Shown one piece after another: positions 16,644 through 24,822 of a stretch of DNA of 64,000 nt. Each line of letters opens with the position of its first letter. Within the stretch, counting starts at the first letter, position 1. The stretch is from positions 62,001 through 126,000 of the forward strand of contig JAJPJQ010000010.1 in NCBI GenBank assembly GCA_021324155.1. The letters are read 5' to 3'. A program made the translations under genes and the position numbers. The notes under the pieces were generated by a model. That model made no database searches. It saw nothing but the letters and a program-made list of their open reading frames with translations, and was not told the origin of the DNA. The stretch is from Pseudomonadota bacterium (GTDB lineage: Bacteria; Desulfobacterota; Binatia; UBA9968).

Positions 16644-18257
16644 ATGGCCAAAGCCGAAAAACGCTCCTCGCACGCGGCGTCGATCAAGGAGCCGCCGCAC
16701 GAACCGATCCAGGACCTGCGCGATTGGCTCGAGCGGGTCGACGAGATCGGCGAGCTCATCCGCATCAAAGAGCCGCTCGACGCGACCGAGCAGATGAGCG
16801 CGATTGGCTACCTCGTCGCCAAGCAAAATCCGTCGCCGGCGATCTTGATGGAGAAGACCAAGGGCTTCGAGCAGAGCCCGATCGGCGCGCGCCATCTGTG
16901 GAACATCCTCGGACCTAGCTTCAAGCGGATCGCGCTCACGCTCGAAGAGCCGCCCGATACGCCGACGCTGGAGCTCATCCGCCGCGTCAAGGACAAGCTC
17001 AAGCGCCGCATCCCGCCGCGCGAGGTGCAGAAAAGCGACGCGGCTTTCTACGAGAACAGCAAGACCGGCGACCAGGTCGACCTCGAAGCGCTGCCGATCG
17101 CCAAGCACTGGCCGCTCGACGGCGGCCGCTACGCCGGCACCGCCGACGCGGTCATCACCCGCGATCCGGATACCGGCTATCTCAACATAGGCACCTATCG
17201 CATGATGCTCCAGGGAAAGAAGGAGGCGGGACTCTATCTCTCGCCCGGCAAAGACGCGCGCCTTCACATCACGCGCGCCTGGCAGAAGGGCGAGGCGATT
17301 CCCGTTGCAGCGTGCTGGGGCATCGATCCGCTCTTCATGGTGATCGGCTCGCAGACGTTCGCGAAGAACGTCTCCGAGTACGAGTTCGCCGGCGGCGTCA
17401 AAGGCCAGCCGATTCCTGTCGTGCGCGGCGCGACGACCGACTTGCTGATCCCTGCTAACGCCGAGATCGTGATCGAGGGCATCATTAAACCGAACTCTGT
17501 CAAGACCGAAGGTCCGTTCGGCGAGTTCCCCGGCTACTACGGCCGGCCGGAGGCCGGCTGCCCGCTCGTCGAAGTGACCGCGATGCACTATCGCAACAAG
17601 CCGATTCTTACGAACGCACTGATGGCGGACTATCCCTCGAACGAGCAGAGCGGATTTTTCTCGATCATCCGCTCCGCGCGCATCTGGGACGACTTCGACA
17701 AGCTCGGCATCCCCGGCATCCAGGGCGTCTACTGCCATCCGGCGGGCGCCGGCGGCTTCGGCATGACGATCTTGAGCTTGGAGCAGCGCTACGCCGGACA
17801 CGCGGCGCAGGCGCTCGCGCTCGCCGCGCAGGTTCCCGGCGGCGCTTACTACACGAAATGGATCATCGCGGTCGACGAAGACGTCGACCCGACCGACATG
17901 GACCAGGTCATCTGGGCGATGAGCAGCCGCTCCAATCCGATCGAGGACATCGACGTCCTGCGCAACACCTGGAGCACATGGCTCGATCCGACGCAGAACC
18001 CTCCGGAGGAGCGGCCGTACGGCTCGAAAGCATTGATCAACGCGTGCAAGGAGCATCGCTATCTGCCGGTTTTCTCCAAGCGCACCGCGCTGAGAAAAGA
18101 AGTGTACGATCAGGTCGCCGGCATGTGGAAGAAGCTGGGCCTCCCCGGCGAGACGCCGAAAGTGCGCGCGTTCGAGCAGGAGAGCAAGGTCGTCTACCAC
18201 GAGGTCGGCGGTTTCGAGCCCGGCAAACAGCCCGGCGAAGACAAGGGCAAGAAGTAA
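16644..18257 (+). CDS. UbiD-family (prenylated-FMN) decarboxylase
   Basis: 537-aa member of the UbiD/ferulic acid decarboxylase family, which uses prenylated FMN to carboxylate or decarboxylate aromatic or unsaturated acids. It matches over its whole length: a mixed N-terminal domain, an FMN-binding split barrel containing EGPFGEFPGYYG (the family's catalytic Glu-rich loop), and a C-terminal helix domain with VDEDVDPTD. GGAGG precedes the ATG. No ubiX (prenyltransferase) is in the window, so cofactor supply comes from elsewhere. The neighbouring class II aldolase suggests a catabolic pathway. Substrate unknown. Confidence 0.92.
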   Translation: MAKAEKRSSHAASIKEPPHEPIQDLRDWLERVDEIGELIRIKEPLDATEQMSAIGYLVAKQNPSPAILMEKTKGFEQSPIGARHLWNILGPSFKRIALTLEEPPDTPTLELIRRVKDKLKRRIPPREVQKSDAAFYENSKTGDQVDLEALPIAKHWPLDGGRYAGTADAVITRDPDTGYLNIGTYRMMLQGKKEAGLYLSPGKDARLHITRAWQKGEAIPVAACWGIDPLFMVIGSQTFAKNVSEYEFAGGVKGQPIPVVRGATTDLLIPANAEIVIEGIIKPNSVKTEGPFGEFPGYYGRPEAGCPLVEVTAMHYRNKPILTNALMADYPSNEQSGFFSIIRSARIWDDFDKLGIPGIQGVYCHPAGAGGFGMTILSLEQRYAGHAAQALALAAQVPGGAYYTKWIIAVDEDVDPTDMDQVIWAMSSRSNPIEDIDVLRNTWSTWLDPTQNPPEERPYGSKALINACKEHRYLPVFSKRTALRKEVYDQVAGMWKKLGLPGETPKVRAFEQESKVVYHEVGGFEPGKQPGEDKGKK

Positions 18258-18278
18258 CGTCTCTAAGGAGACGGCACG

Positions 18279-18476
18279 ATGCGCTCACAAATCTTCGGCC
18301 TCCGCGTGGCGAGCATCATCTTCGGCCTGATCGCGCTCGCGCAATTGACGCGTGTTGTGGTCCAGGCGAGCGTGATGGTGGCGAGCCACTGGCTGCCGCT
18401 TTGGGCCAGCGCGATCGCTTTTTTCATCTTCGCCGCCTTGAGCTTGTGGATGTGGCAGCTGAGCCGGCTGAAATAA
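18279..18476 (+). CDS. Small two-helix membrane protein
   Basis: 65-aa protein with two predicted transmembrane segments (about 9-30 and 38-60). It starts 21 bases after the UbiD-family stop, with AAGGAG placed 9 bases before the ATG, so it is probably translated from the same transcript. No family is recognised. It could be an accessory of the following MFS exporter or an unrelated small membrane protein. Confidence 0.6.
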   Translation: MRSQIFGLRVASIIFGLIALAQLTRVVVQASVMVASHWLPLWASAIAFFIFAALSLWMWQLSRLK

Positions 18477-18552
18477 TTTCATAAGTAACCGGATCATTCG
18501 TCCGACGCCGGTTTTACCGCGTCTTAATCGTCTTCCTGTAGTCATCGCCCGC

Positions 18553-20046
18553 ATGCCCGTAGAATCGGAGCCGTTCAGCCGCGCGTCGAAGCGCGCCGCG
18601 CTCGCCGTCGCTACCTTCGGCGCGTTCATGACGCCGTTCGACGGCAGTGTCGTCAACTTGGCGCTGCCGACGATCGGCAAGGAGTTCCATAGCGACGTCG
18701 TCGCCCTCGGCTGGATCGTCACGGCTTACGTTCTCGGTCTCACAATCTGCGTGATCCCCTTCGGGCGCCTGGCGGATATCCGCGGCCGGCGGCTGATTTA
18801 TGTCATCGGCGTGACGCTGTTCACCGCGGCGTCGGCGTTCTGCGGCCTGGCGTTCTCGCTCGCGAGCCTGATCGCCGCGCGCTTCGTCCAGGGCGTCGCC
18901 GCGGCGATGATGGCCGGCAATTCGATCGCGCTGCTGACATCGATCTTTCCCCAGGAAGAGCGCGGCAAGGCGCTCGGCATCCAGACCGCCGCGGTCTATG
19001 TCGGCCTCTCGCTCGGACCGTCGGTGGGCGGATTTCTCGTCGAAGGCCTCGGCTGGCGCTCGATCTTTTACGTCAATGTGCCGATCGGCATCGGCGTGAT
19101 CGCGCTCGCGCTCACGAAAGTGCCGCGCGACACGGCGCACGAGCGCGGCGCGAAGCTCGACGTCTTCGGCATGGTGGTCTGGGCGCTCGTGCTTACCCTC
19201 GTGCTGCTCGGCCTCACTTTATCCGAGCAGCACGGCGCGCCGTTCGCGCGCACGCTCGTCGCATCGGGACTCGCGCTGCTCGCGCTGTTCATCTTCTACG
19301 AGACGCGTGTCGATTCACCGCTTCTCGACGTCGGGCTTTTCAAAAACATCGCGTTCGCCTGCTCGACATTGACGGCGTTGCTCAACTACAGCGCGGTCTT
19401 CGGCGTTTCGTTCATCATGTCGCTCTATCTGCAGATCGTCTCCGGCTTTCCGCCGCAGCACGCGGGCTTGATCATGCTGGCGCAGCCGGTGACGATGGCG
19501 GCGCTCTCGCCGCTGAGCGGCCGGCTGTCGGATAAAATTCAGCCGAGAATTCTCTCGTCGATCGGCATGGCGCTGGTCGCGACGTCGATCTTCTCGCTCT
19601 CGCGCCTCGCCGCCGACGCGGGCGCGGTGACGATCGCCGAGCGCCTCATGCTGCTCGGCGTCGGCCACGCCTTCTTCAGCTCGCCGAACGTCAACGCGAC
19701 CGTGAGCTCGGTCGAGAAGCGCCGCTACGGCGTCGCCGCCGCCCTACTTTCGACCTTCCGCTTCACCGGCCAGGCGATCAGCATCGCCGTCGCCACGTCC
19801 GTCCTCTCGGCGTACGTCGGCGGCGTCGCGGTTTCGACGGCTGCGGCTTCGCGCATTCCGGTCCCGGCGTTCATGGCCGGCATGAAGATCGCGCTCGAGA
19901 TCCTCGCCGCGATCTGCGCGATGGGAGTCGTCACGTCGCTGGTGAGGGGGAGGATCAGAACAGCAGGAAAAGCCGATGCGCGGAAAATCGCTTCAGCAGC
20001 AGGGGGCGCCGAGGCGCCCCCTGAAAAGTCCGATCAGAAAAAATAG
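18553..20046 (+). CDS. MFS drug/metabolite exporter, DHA2 (EmrB/QacA) type
   Basis: 497-aa major facilitator with 14 likely helices. The first helix carries the DHA2 signature (FGAFMTPFDGSVVNLALPTI), motif A is seen as GRLADIRGRRLIY, and motif C-like glycines as LGPSVGGFLVE. It exports hydrophobic compounds by proton antiport in studied members. It follows the UbiD-family/small membrane protein pair on the same strand. A strong hairpin (20000-20023) lies inside its 3' end. Confidence 0.9.
   Translation: MPVESEPFSRASKRAALAVATFGAFMTPFDGSVVNLALPTIGKEFHSDVVALGWIVTAYVLGLTICVIPFGRLADIRGRRLIYVIGVTLFTAASAFCGLAFSLASLIAARFVQGVAAAMMAGNSIALLTSIFPQEERGKALGIQTAAVYVGLSLGPSVGGFLVEGLGWRSIFYVNVPIGIGVIALALTKVPRDTAHERGAKLDVFGMVVWALVLTLVLLGLTLSEQHGAPFARTLVASGLALLALFIFYETRVDSPLLDVGLFKNIAFACSTLTALLNYSAVFGVSFIMSLYLQIVSGFPPQHAGLIMLAQPVTMAALSPLSGRLSDKIQPRILSSIGMALVATSIFSLSRLAADAGAVTIAERLMLLGVGHAFFSSPNVNATVSSVEKRRYGVAAALLSTFRFTGQAISIAVATSVLSAYVGGVAVSTAAASRIPVPAFMAGMKIALEILAAICAMGVVTSLVRGRIRTAGKADARKIASAAGGAEAPPEKSDQKK
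20000..20023. repeat. GC hairpin in the 3' end of the MFS gene
   Basis: 10-bp perfect arms CAGGGGGCGC and GCGCCCCCTG with a 4-base loop. It lies between the converging MFS and glnB genes. It lacks a T-tract on either side, so it is at most a weak or processing signal. Confidence 0.55.
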
Positions 20047-20061
20047 ACGGGAAAAGGGAGA

Positions 20062-20466
<405 letters not shown>

Positions 20467-21891
20467 TTAGATGTCGAAATAGAGCGCGAACTCATACGGA
20501 TGCGGTCTGAGCCGGATCGCGTCGACTTCCTTCTTCCGCTTGTACTCGAGCCACGTCTCGATCACGTCCTTGGTAAAGACGTCTCCCTTGAGCAGGAAGT
20601 CGTGGTCCTTCTCCAGGGCGTCCAAGGCCTGATCTAAGGATCCCGGCATGGATTTTACCTTGGCGGCTTCCGCGGGCTCTAATTCGTAGAGGTCCTTGTC
20701 GATCGGCTTGGGCGGCTCGAGTTTGTTCTTGACGCCATCGAGGCCGGCCATCAGCATCGCCGGGAAGGCGTAGTACGGGTTGCAGCTGGGATCCGGGGTT
20801 CTGAACTCGAGCCGCTTGGCCTTCTCGCTGGTGGAGTACATGGGGATGCGGTCGCAGGCGCTTCGGTTTCGGGCCGAGTAGACCAAGTTGATCGGCGCCT
20901 CGTAACCCGGAACCAGTCTCCGGTAGGAGTTGGTCGTGGGGGCGATGAAGGCGCAGAGCGCGTGGGCGTGTTTGATCAGTCCGCCGATGTAGTGCCGGGC
21001 GGTCTCGGAGATAAGTCCGTAGCCCTTCTTGTCGTAGAAGATGTTCTTGCCGTTCTTCCATAGGCTCTGGTGGGTGTGCATGCCGGAGCCGTTGTCCTGG
21101 AACAAGGGCTTGGGCATGACGGTGACGGTCTTGCCTCTCTGCCGGGCGGTGTTCTTGATGATGTATTTGTAGAGCAAGACCTGGTCGGCCATCTTGGTTA
21201 GCGTGCCGTAGCGCATGTCGATCTCGGTCTGTCCGGCGGTGCCGACTTCGTGGTGGTGGACTTCGATCTTGATGCCGCATTTCTCCAGGTTCCTTACCAT
21301 CTCGGATCTAAGGTCCTGGTATTGGTCCATGGGGGGAACCGGGAAGTAGCCTTCTTTGTAGCGGATCTTGTAGCCCAGGTTGCCGTTGCCGTTCTTTCCG
21401 GGTTGCCCGGCGTTCCAGAAGCCTTCTTCACTGTCGATGTGGTAGTAGCCTTCGTTCGGTCCCTGGCCGAATCTAATGGAGTCGAAGATGAAGAATTCGA
21501 TCTCGGGACCCCAGTAGCTGATGTCGGCGATGCCGGTGGTCTTTAAGTAGTTCTCGGCTTTCTGGGCGAGGTATCTCGGGTCTCTGCTGTAGGGCTCTCT
21601 CGTGAGCGGGTCTTTGATGTTGCAGAGCATGCTTAACGTTACGTGCTCGGTGAACGGGTCGATGAGGGCGGTCTCGGGATCGGGGAACAGCAGCATGTCG
21701 GATTCGTTGATGGCTTGAAAGCCTCTGATGCTGCTGCCGTCAAACCCGATGCCGTTCTCGAAGAGATCTTCGGTCAGCTCGGCCGCCGGGATGGAGAAGT
21801 GCTGCCACAGGCCCGGCATGTCGACGAACTTTAAATCGATGATCTCCGCTTTGTTTTTCTTCGCTAGGTCCAATACGTCCTTGACTGGCAT
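20467..21891 (-). CDS. glnA: Glutamine synthetase type I
   Basis: 474-aa dodecameric GSI-beta enzyme making glutamine from glutamate, ammonia and ATP. Typical segments: [29 protein letters not shown], and [13 protein letters not shown] at the active site. The adenylylation site Tyr402 is kept ([11 protein letters not shown]), implying control by GlnE-type adenylyltransferase. It lies between amtB and glnB in one operon. Its GC and codon pattern (AAC/AAG, CTT/CTC mixes) is a little less GC-extreme than its neighbours. Confidence 0.97.
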   Translation of the reverse strand: MPVKDVLDLAKKNKAEIIDLKFVDMPGLWQHFSIPAAELTEDLFENGIGFDGSSIRGFQAINESDMLLFPDPETALIDPFTEHVTLSMLCNIKDPLTREPYSRDPRYLAQKAENYLKTTGIADISYWGPEIEFFIFDSIRFGQGPNEGYYHIDSEEGFWNAGQPGKNGNGNLGYKIRYKEGYFPVPPMDQYQDLRSEMVRNLEKCGIKIEVHHHEVGTAGQTEIDMRYGTLTKMADQVLLYKYIIKNTARQRGKTVTVMPKPLFQDNGSGMHTHQSLWKNGKNIFYDKKGYGLISETARHYIGGLIKHAHALCAFIAPTTNSYRRLVPGYEAPINLVYSARNRSACDRIPMYSTSEKAKRLEFRTPDPSCNPYYAFPAMLMAGLDGVKNKLEPPKPIDKDLYELEPAEAAKVKSMPGSLDQALDALEKDHDFLLKGDVFTKDVIETWLEYKRKKEVDAIRLRPHPYEFALYFDI

Positions 21892-21979
21892 TTTTCTTTT
21901 TACCTTCCTCTCTTAGGGGTTAAGATCGAAAATAATCTAAGATCGATCCGTTATCACATTCAACCGCGAAGGGCTAGCT

Positions 21980-23371
21980 TCACATCGAATAGCCTCTTTC
22001 ATTGTGCTGGCTCAGGTCGAGGCCCATGAGCTCCTCCTCCTCGGTGACTCTGAGACCCATCATTGCCTTGAGAATAGACAGGATGATCACCGTGCCGAGC
22101 GCCGCGAAGATCCACGTCGCGAGCACCGCAATCACCTGGACGAGCAGCTGATGCGGGTTGCCGAAGAAAAGACCGTCGTTGCCGGCGGGATTGATCAGCT
22201 TCGAGGCGAAGAGCCCGGTCGCGATCGCGCCCCACGTGCCGCCGACGCCGTGGACGCCCACGACGTCGAGCGAGTCGTCGTAGCCGAGTTTCGTTTTCAA
22301 GTTGCACGCGCTGGAGCACAGCACGCCGGCGACGAGGCCGATGATGATCGCGGGCATCGGCCCGACGAAGCCCGACGCCGGCGTGATCGCGACGAGTCCC
22401 GCCACCGCGCCGCTCGCCGCGCCGAGCACGGTCGGCTTTCCGCGCGTGATCCAATCCATCATCATCCACGAGAGCGCCGCCGCGGCGGTCGCCGTATTCG
22501 TCACGACGAAGGCGCTCGTGGCGAGCCCGTCGGCCGCGAGCGCGCTGCCCGCGTTGAAGCCGAACCAGCCGACCCACAGGAGCGAGGCGCCGATCACGCT
22601 GAACGGAAGATTGTGCGGCATCATCGGTTCCTGCGGAAAACCGATGCGCTTGCCGAACATGCAGCAGGCGACGAGCGCCGAGATGCCGGAGCTGATATGA
22701 ACGACCGTGCCGCCGGCGAAATCGAGCGCGCCCATGCCGCCGTTGGTCCCCATCCAGCCGCCTTTGCCCCAGACCCAGTGCGCGAGCGGATCGTAGATAA
22801 ATGTGGCCCACAGTAGCATGAAGAGGACGAACGTGCCGAACTTCGCGCGCTCGGCGATCGCGCCGGTGATGAGCGCCGGCGTGATGATCGCGAACATCAT
22901 CTGATAGGCCATGAAAGTCTGGTGCGGAATCGTCGCGGCGTAATCGGGATTCGGGTCGGCGCCGACGCCGCTCAAGCCGAGCCAGTCGAGGCCGCCGATG
23001 ATGCCGCCGTGGTCGGGACCGAAGGCGAGCGAGTAGCCCCACAAGACCCATTGGATGCTGATCAGCGCGACGATGATGAAGCTTTGCATGATGGTCCCGA
23101 GCGCGTTCTTCCCGCGCACGAGGCCGCCATAGAAAAGAAACAGCCCGGGAATCGTCATCATCAAGACGAGCGCTGCGGAAGTGAGCATCCACGCATTATC
23201 GCCCTTGTCGATCTTCGGCGCGGCCGCAGCGGCAGCGGCGGGCGCAGCCGGAGCCGCGGGAGCGGCCGCCGAGGGTGCTTGGTCGGCGGAGAAAACTGGC
23301 GTGTCCACAGTTACAATGAAGGTCGAGCAGAGAAAGAGCAAAAGCGCGGCGAGCTTTAGATACTTTGCCAC
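21980..23371 (-). CDS. amtB: Ammonium transporter
   Basis: 463-aa trimeric ammonium channel with 11 helices. There is a signal-like N-terminal helix, then an unusually long Ala/Pro spacer (about 31-53) before the first channel helix. The twin-histidine pore residues are visible in GGTVVHISSG and VVGVHGVGG, and the phenylalanine gate region in YGGLVRGKN. The C-terminal tail (VTEEEELMGLDLSQHNERGYSM) is the P-II-binding type. A sigma-54 promoter about 115 bases upstream indicates expression in nitrogen starvation. Confidence 0.96.
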   Translation of the reverse strand: MAKYLKLAALLLFLCSTFIVTVDTPVFSADQAPSAAAPAAPAAPAAAAAAAPKIDKGDNAWMLTSAALVLMMTIPGLFLFYGGLVRGKNALGTIMQSFIIVALISIQWVLWGYSLAFGPDHGGIIGGLDWLGLSGVGADPNPDYAATIPHQTFMAYQMMFAIITPALITGAIAERAKFGTFVLFMLLWATFIYDPLAHWVWGKGGWMGTNGGMGALDFAGGTVVHISSGISALVACCMFGKRIGFPQEPMMPHNLPFSVIGASLLWVGWFGFNAGSALAADGLATSAFVVTNTATAAAALSWMMMDWITRGKPTVLGAASGAVAGLVAITPASGFVGPMPAIIIGLVAGVLCSSACNLKTKLGYDDSLDVVGVHGVGGTWGAIATGLFASKLINPAGNDGLFFGNPHQLLVQVIAVLATWIFAALGTVIILSILKAMMGLRVTEEEELMGLDLSQHNERGYSM

Positions 23372-23487
23372 AGACAGTCCTCCTTGACTGATGTGCTTCA
23401 GCGCTGAAGCTGAGCACGCCTAACACGAATTTTACGGCCAACGCAAGTAAATTTATGACTAATGTTAAGCGCTACAACGTAGGTCCT

Positions 23488-23505
23488 AGCAACGCCTGTG
23501 CCGCG
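23488..23505 (-). promoter_or_regulatory. Sigma-54 (-24/-12) promoter for amtB-glnA-glnB
   Basis: Read on the minus strand the site is CGGCACAGGCGTTGCT. Against the consensus TGGCACG-N4-TTGC it keeps GG at -24, GC at -12, the exact spacing, and all but two flanking bases. It lies about 115 bases upstream of the amtB start. This fits NtrC-type control of ammonium uptake and assimilation. Confidence 0.8.
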
Positions 23506-23607
23506 CGTGTGGATTTTATTTTTTCTTTATAATCAGAGACCTACAGGAATCAACGTAAGACGGGCAGGGTGGGAATCGGCGCTGTTTGCTTAAGTTTAAA
23601 GCACCGT

Positions 23608-23622
23608 GCCTAAGTCTTAGGC
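23608..23622. promoter_or_regulatory. 15-bp perfect palindrome upstream of the amtB promoter
   Basis: GCCTAAGTCTTAGGC has 7-bp arms around a central T. It sits about 105-120 bases upstream of the sigma-54 site, a typical place for an activator site, but it does not match the NtrC consensus. It also lies just before the stop codon of the neighbouring gene. Confidence 0.4.
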
Positions 23623-23630
23623 GCGAGGAC

Positions 23631-24383
23631 TCACCAAAGGCTTTCCGGCATCGGGATGCCGCGAAAATCTTCAGCGGCGAGCGGCTCGGCGGGCTTCACG
23701 CCGATTCTTCCGAGCATGTCGTATAGCTGGCGCAGGTGATGCGCGGTATGGCTCAAGACCAGATGGAACAGCTCGTGGCCGTCGGTCTTGCCCATGTAGC
23801 CGTCGATCTCGCGGTCGAGGTCGGCGCGCTTGAGGTCGATGCCCGCGCGCCTGACGCGATCGCGGCACTGCTCGCCAAAGTTCGCGACCTCTTCCATCGA
23901 ATCGAAGAGCGCGGCCTTTTCATTATACGTGAGCTTGAAGCCGCCGTCGTATTTGCCGTCGGCGATGGCGTCGAGGACATGAATCGGATCGACGAGTATA
24001 TGGTAGCAAAAAACCTTGAAGGGCCGGTCGCGGTCGGGCGTCGCCCACATCGCCCTCTCCGGCGGCACCTGACGCGTCGCGCGGATTACCGCGCCCATGA
24101 TTTTGTCGAGGCGCTCGAAGAGCTCGGTGTCGGCGAGCGGCTTTTCTTTTTCTGCTTGGAGCTTGAAGACGCGGGTAAGCTCGCGCCGGTCGAAACCGAC
24201 GACCGCGCGCCCGTCGACAACGGTGACGGGAACGTTCTTGATGCCGAGCGCCTGAAGCTCGGCGAGCGCGGCGGCGTCGTTCTCGACGTCGCGCGGCTCG
24301 AATGGAATCCCGTTCTGCGAAAGAAACTCTTTCGTGCTGGCGCAGGTGAATCAGCCGGGGCGGTAGTAGACCTTGGCGACCAT
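23631..24383 (-). CDS. Selenocysteine-glutaredoxin fused to a DinB-like domain (in-frame TGA read as Sec)
   Basis: 250-aa reading frame from ATG 24383 if the TGA at 24353-24351 (codon 11) is selenocysteine. Residues 1-80 form a glutaredoxin: VYYRPG-U-FTC with UxxC replacing CxxC, then KEFLSQNGIPFEPRDV, the cis-Pro loop KNVPVTVV, and VVGFDRREL. Residues about 95-250 resemble DinB/thiol-transferase-like helical bundles with histidines in CYHILVD and SHTAHHLRQL. The ATG has GGAG 6 bases upstream, and the preceding VOC stop is 2 bases away. The internal ATG at 24098 that would give only the DinB part has no ribosome-binding site. A hairpin follows the TGA. The alternatives are a nonsense-mutated gene or a separate DinB protein. 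Confidence 0.75.
24315..24350 (-). promoter_or_regulatory. Candidate SECIS hairpin after the in-frame TGA
   Basis: On the minus strand the mRNA can form CGAAAG/CUUUCG (6 bp) closed by loop AGUUU, extended by CUG/CAG below a bulge. The loop begins 22 bases after the UGA. Bacterial SECIS elements lie directly downstream of UGA with a G/U-bearing apical loop at about this distance. Confidence 0.6.
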
Positions 24384-24385
24384 CG

Positions 24386-24778
24386 TCACTCCGTGGCGGC
24401 TTTCTTATAGCGCTGGCGCGGCACGATCTCCAGGATCGTCCCGCCGGGCGCGCGGAATTTGACCGGAATCACGCCCGGGTCGCTGACGATTTCGCAGCCG
24501 TGTTTCTTGATCTGCTCGGTGTAGGCCTTCATGTCGTCGACCTCGATGCCGATGTGGTGGATGCACGGCCCGAGGCCGGCGGCCTTGGACTCCGCCGACT
24601 GCTCGCTGTCGTACTTGATGAGCGCGAGATCGATCGTGCCGTCGCTCAGGTGGAGCGATGTGTGGTCGCGCACCTTGGCGTTGTCCATTTCCTTGAAGCC
24701 GAAAACATTCCGATAGAATTCGCCGGTCGATTCGAGGTCCTCGACCTTGACGGCGATATGGACGATGCGGTTGCTCAT
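24386..24778 (-). CDS. VOC (glyoxalase/dioxygenase superfamily) protein
   Basis: 130-aa protein of two beta-alpha-beta-beta-beta units. A metal-site histidine is visible in VHIAVKVEDL (residue 7), another in HHIGIEVDD, and a glutamate in GTILEIVPR, the methylmalonyl-CoA epimerase/glyoxalase I pattern. A longer frame opens at 25066, but the ATG at 24778 gives the proper N-terminus MSNRIVHIAVKV and has AAGGGAG upstream. The stop is 2 bases before the selenocysteine-glutaredoxin start, so both belong to one operon. The substrate is unknown, but a thiol adduct is plausible from context. Confidence 0.87.
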   Translation of the reverse strand: MSNRIVHIAVKVEDLESTGEFYRNVFGFKEMDNAKVRDHTSLHLSDGTIDLALIKYDSEQSAESKAAGLGPCIHHIGIEVDDMKAYTEQIKKHGCEIVSDPGVIPVKFRAPGGTILEIVPRQRYKKAATE

Positions 24779-24822
24779 CGGGGCTCCCTTCCGACTGATC
24801 TTTATCAGCCCGTGCGGAACGA

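Noticed and set aside
16617-18200. Long minus-strand open frame (527 codons) opposite the UbiD-family gene
   Set aside because: It is the mirror of a strong gene in GC-rich DNA; its product is Arg/Ala/Asp-rich with no recognisable domain.
23514-23533. TATAAT on the plus strand upstream of amtB
   Set aside because: No plus-strand gene follows for more than 2 kb and no -35 element is seen; it reflects an AT-rich promoter region.
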